Positions 6,926 through 7,410 of a stretch of 7,410 nt of DNA are shown here, piece after piece. Below the pieces are notes generated by a model. The model was not told the DNA's origin, did not search any database, and saw nothing but the letters and a program-made list of their open reading frames with translations. The translations under genes and the position numbers were made by a program. This DNA is from Gammaproteobacteria bacterium (GTDB lineage: Bacteria > Pseudomonadota > Gammaproteobacteria > Tenderiales > Tenderiaceae): the NCBI GenBank assembly GCA_027001525.1, contig JALTMR010000104.1, positions 1-7,410 of the forward strand, given 5' to 3'. The stretch's first letter is position 1; every line of letters starts with the position of its first letter.

Positions 6926-7410
6926 TCGCGTGCTGGGCTTTGGGCGTGCGGCACGACGACGTCTCCGCGTACCATGCGCATGCGTAGCCGATGCGCTGGC
7001 GCTACCCGCAGCCGACCTGGACCCACGCACACGGGCGCTTCTGAACGGCGATGACGGCAACGCGCGCGTGGTTCCCAGCGGCGGACCGCAACAAATCGGC
7101 GCTGAGGACGCCTGCGCACCCGTCAATACCGTTGCCGATGCGCACGCGCGTCTGACGGCACTCGCAGGTGACGTGGCGGCGCGCCTGATGGCACTGTGGG
7201 CGCGCGAGTGCGAGAACGTCAGAGCCCCGCGGATGCCGCGGACGTTGGCCGTGACGGCACGACGACGTGGTGCAGGTTACAGGCGTCTGGGTCGATCGCG
7301 GGCGATCCAGCCGCCAGTCCAGCGCGCCGTGCGGGCCGCGTGTCGTACCGTGTGCGCCGACCCGAGCGCATGGCAGGACGATCCAAATGCGTGGCGACGT
7401 GTTGTTGCGC
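6915..7410 (+). CDS. Fragment of a Y-family DNA polymerase, Pol iota-like (both ends missing)
   Basis: About 165 codons of an error-prone translesion DNA polymerase, starting within the fold and cut by the window end. LPLRRVLGFGRAARRRL (from 6915) matches the helix-hairpin-helix of the thumb, where Y-family enzymes have an Ile-x-Gly-x-Gly type motif. Then come a typical valine/leucine-rich DALALPAADL segment, LLNGDD, and the linker SGGPQQIGAEDA (7077-7112), which resembles the SGPPQ...EEDSF signature of eukaryotic polymerase iota. The little-finger domain follows: a helix (about 7130-7200), the strand MPRTLAVTARRR (7233-7268), and GRSRAIQPPV (7290-7319), comparable to the ESRQCPIP region of human Pol iota. 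The catalytic palm and fingers are absent. Nothing here relates to pilus assembly. The eukaryotic, possibly fungal, source is inferred from the iota-like linker, high CpG content and codon use; a divergent bacterial DinB is less likely. There is no start codon of its own, so it is not a functional gene as it stands. Confidence 0.62.
   Translation, partial: MPLRRVLGFGRAARRRLRVPCACVADALALPAADLDPRTRALLNGDDGNARVVPSGGPQQIGAEDACAPVNTVADAHARLTALAGDVAARLMALWARECENVRAPRMPRTLAVTARRRGAGYRRLGRSRAIQPPVQRAVRAACRTVCADPSAWQDDPNAWRRVVA

Noticed and set aside
6875..7126. Minus-strand open frames across the junction
   Set aside because: They are Arg/Ala/Ser low-complexity, span the inferred chimeric point, and match no family I recognise.
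6949..7268. Direct repeat CGGCACGACGACGT at 6949-6962 and 7255-7268
   Set aside because: Only 14 bases, both copies encode Ala-Arg-Arg-Arg in the same frame within the polymerase fragment, and no mobile-element structure surrounds them. Chance in GC-rich coding sequence is enough.
6915..7410. Tail as a mobile element or phage insertion into the pilus gene
   Set aside because: No terminal inverted repeats, transposase, integrase or attachment site is visible, and the tail reads as the interior of a Y-family polymerase.

Overview
The window is mostly one tightly packed plus-strand operon for a type IV pilus / type II secretion-like machine of the MSHA (mannose-sensitive haemagglutinin pilus) class. 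The organism is a GC-rich proteobacterium, most likely a gammaproteobacterium, with a betaproteobacterium possible. This rests on the gene set, the Shine-Dalgarno-type start sites embedded in upstream genes, and the GC-rich codon use. No species can be named from the sequence alone.

Layout: (1) 1-1041, the C-terminal part of an MshL-type outer-membrane secretin, cut by the window start. (2) 1038-2621, an MshN-like bitopic TPR protein. (3) 2622-4325, an MshE/GspE/PilB-type assembly ATPase with a complete N-terminal double motif of the c-di-GMP-binding MshEN type. (4) 4325-5530, an MshG/GspF/PilC-type inner-membrane platform protein. (5) 5532 to about 6915, a bitopic protein with a divergent PilM/GspL-like cytoplasmic part, one membrane helix and a PilN-like periplasmic start. 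The four gene junctions are a 4-base overlap, a 0-base gap, a 1-base overlap and a 1-base gap, so the genes are probably co-transcribed and translationally coupled. Together they would supply the outer-membrane pore, a periplasmic/inner-membrane linker, the motor, the platform and the alignment subcomplex of one pilus machine. The classical mshM gene is not between mshL and mshN here.

At about 6900-6925 the sequence changes character. From about 6915 to the window end the same reading frame stays open, but it now encodes a fragment of a Y-family translesion DNA polymerase: the helix-hairpin-helix segment and most of the little-finger domain. It resembles eukaryotic DNA polymerase iota, with different arginine codon use and much CpG. 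The simplest explanation is that two unrelated DNAs, a bacterial pilus operon and probably a GC-rich fungal genome, were joined in a chimeric contig or clone. The long open frame from 5532 to the window end should not be read as one natural protein without proof.

No RNA gene, CRISPR array, insertion sequence, promoter or terminator was recognised. There is no non-coding stretch longer than one base before the anomalous tail. The bacterial part is a variant of a known system, not a new one. The junction is the observation most in need of checking.
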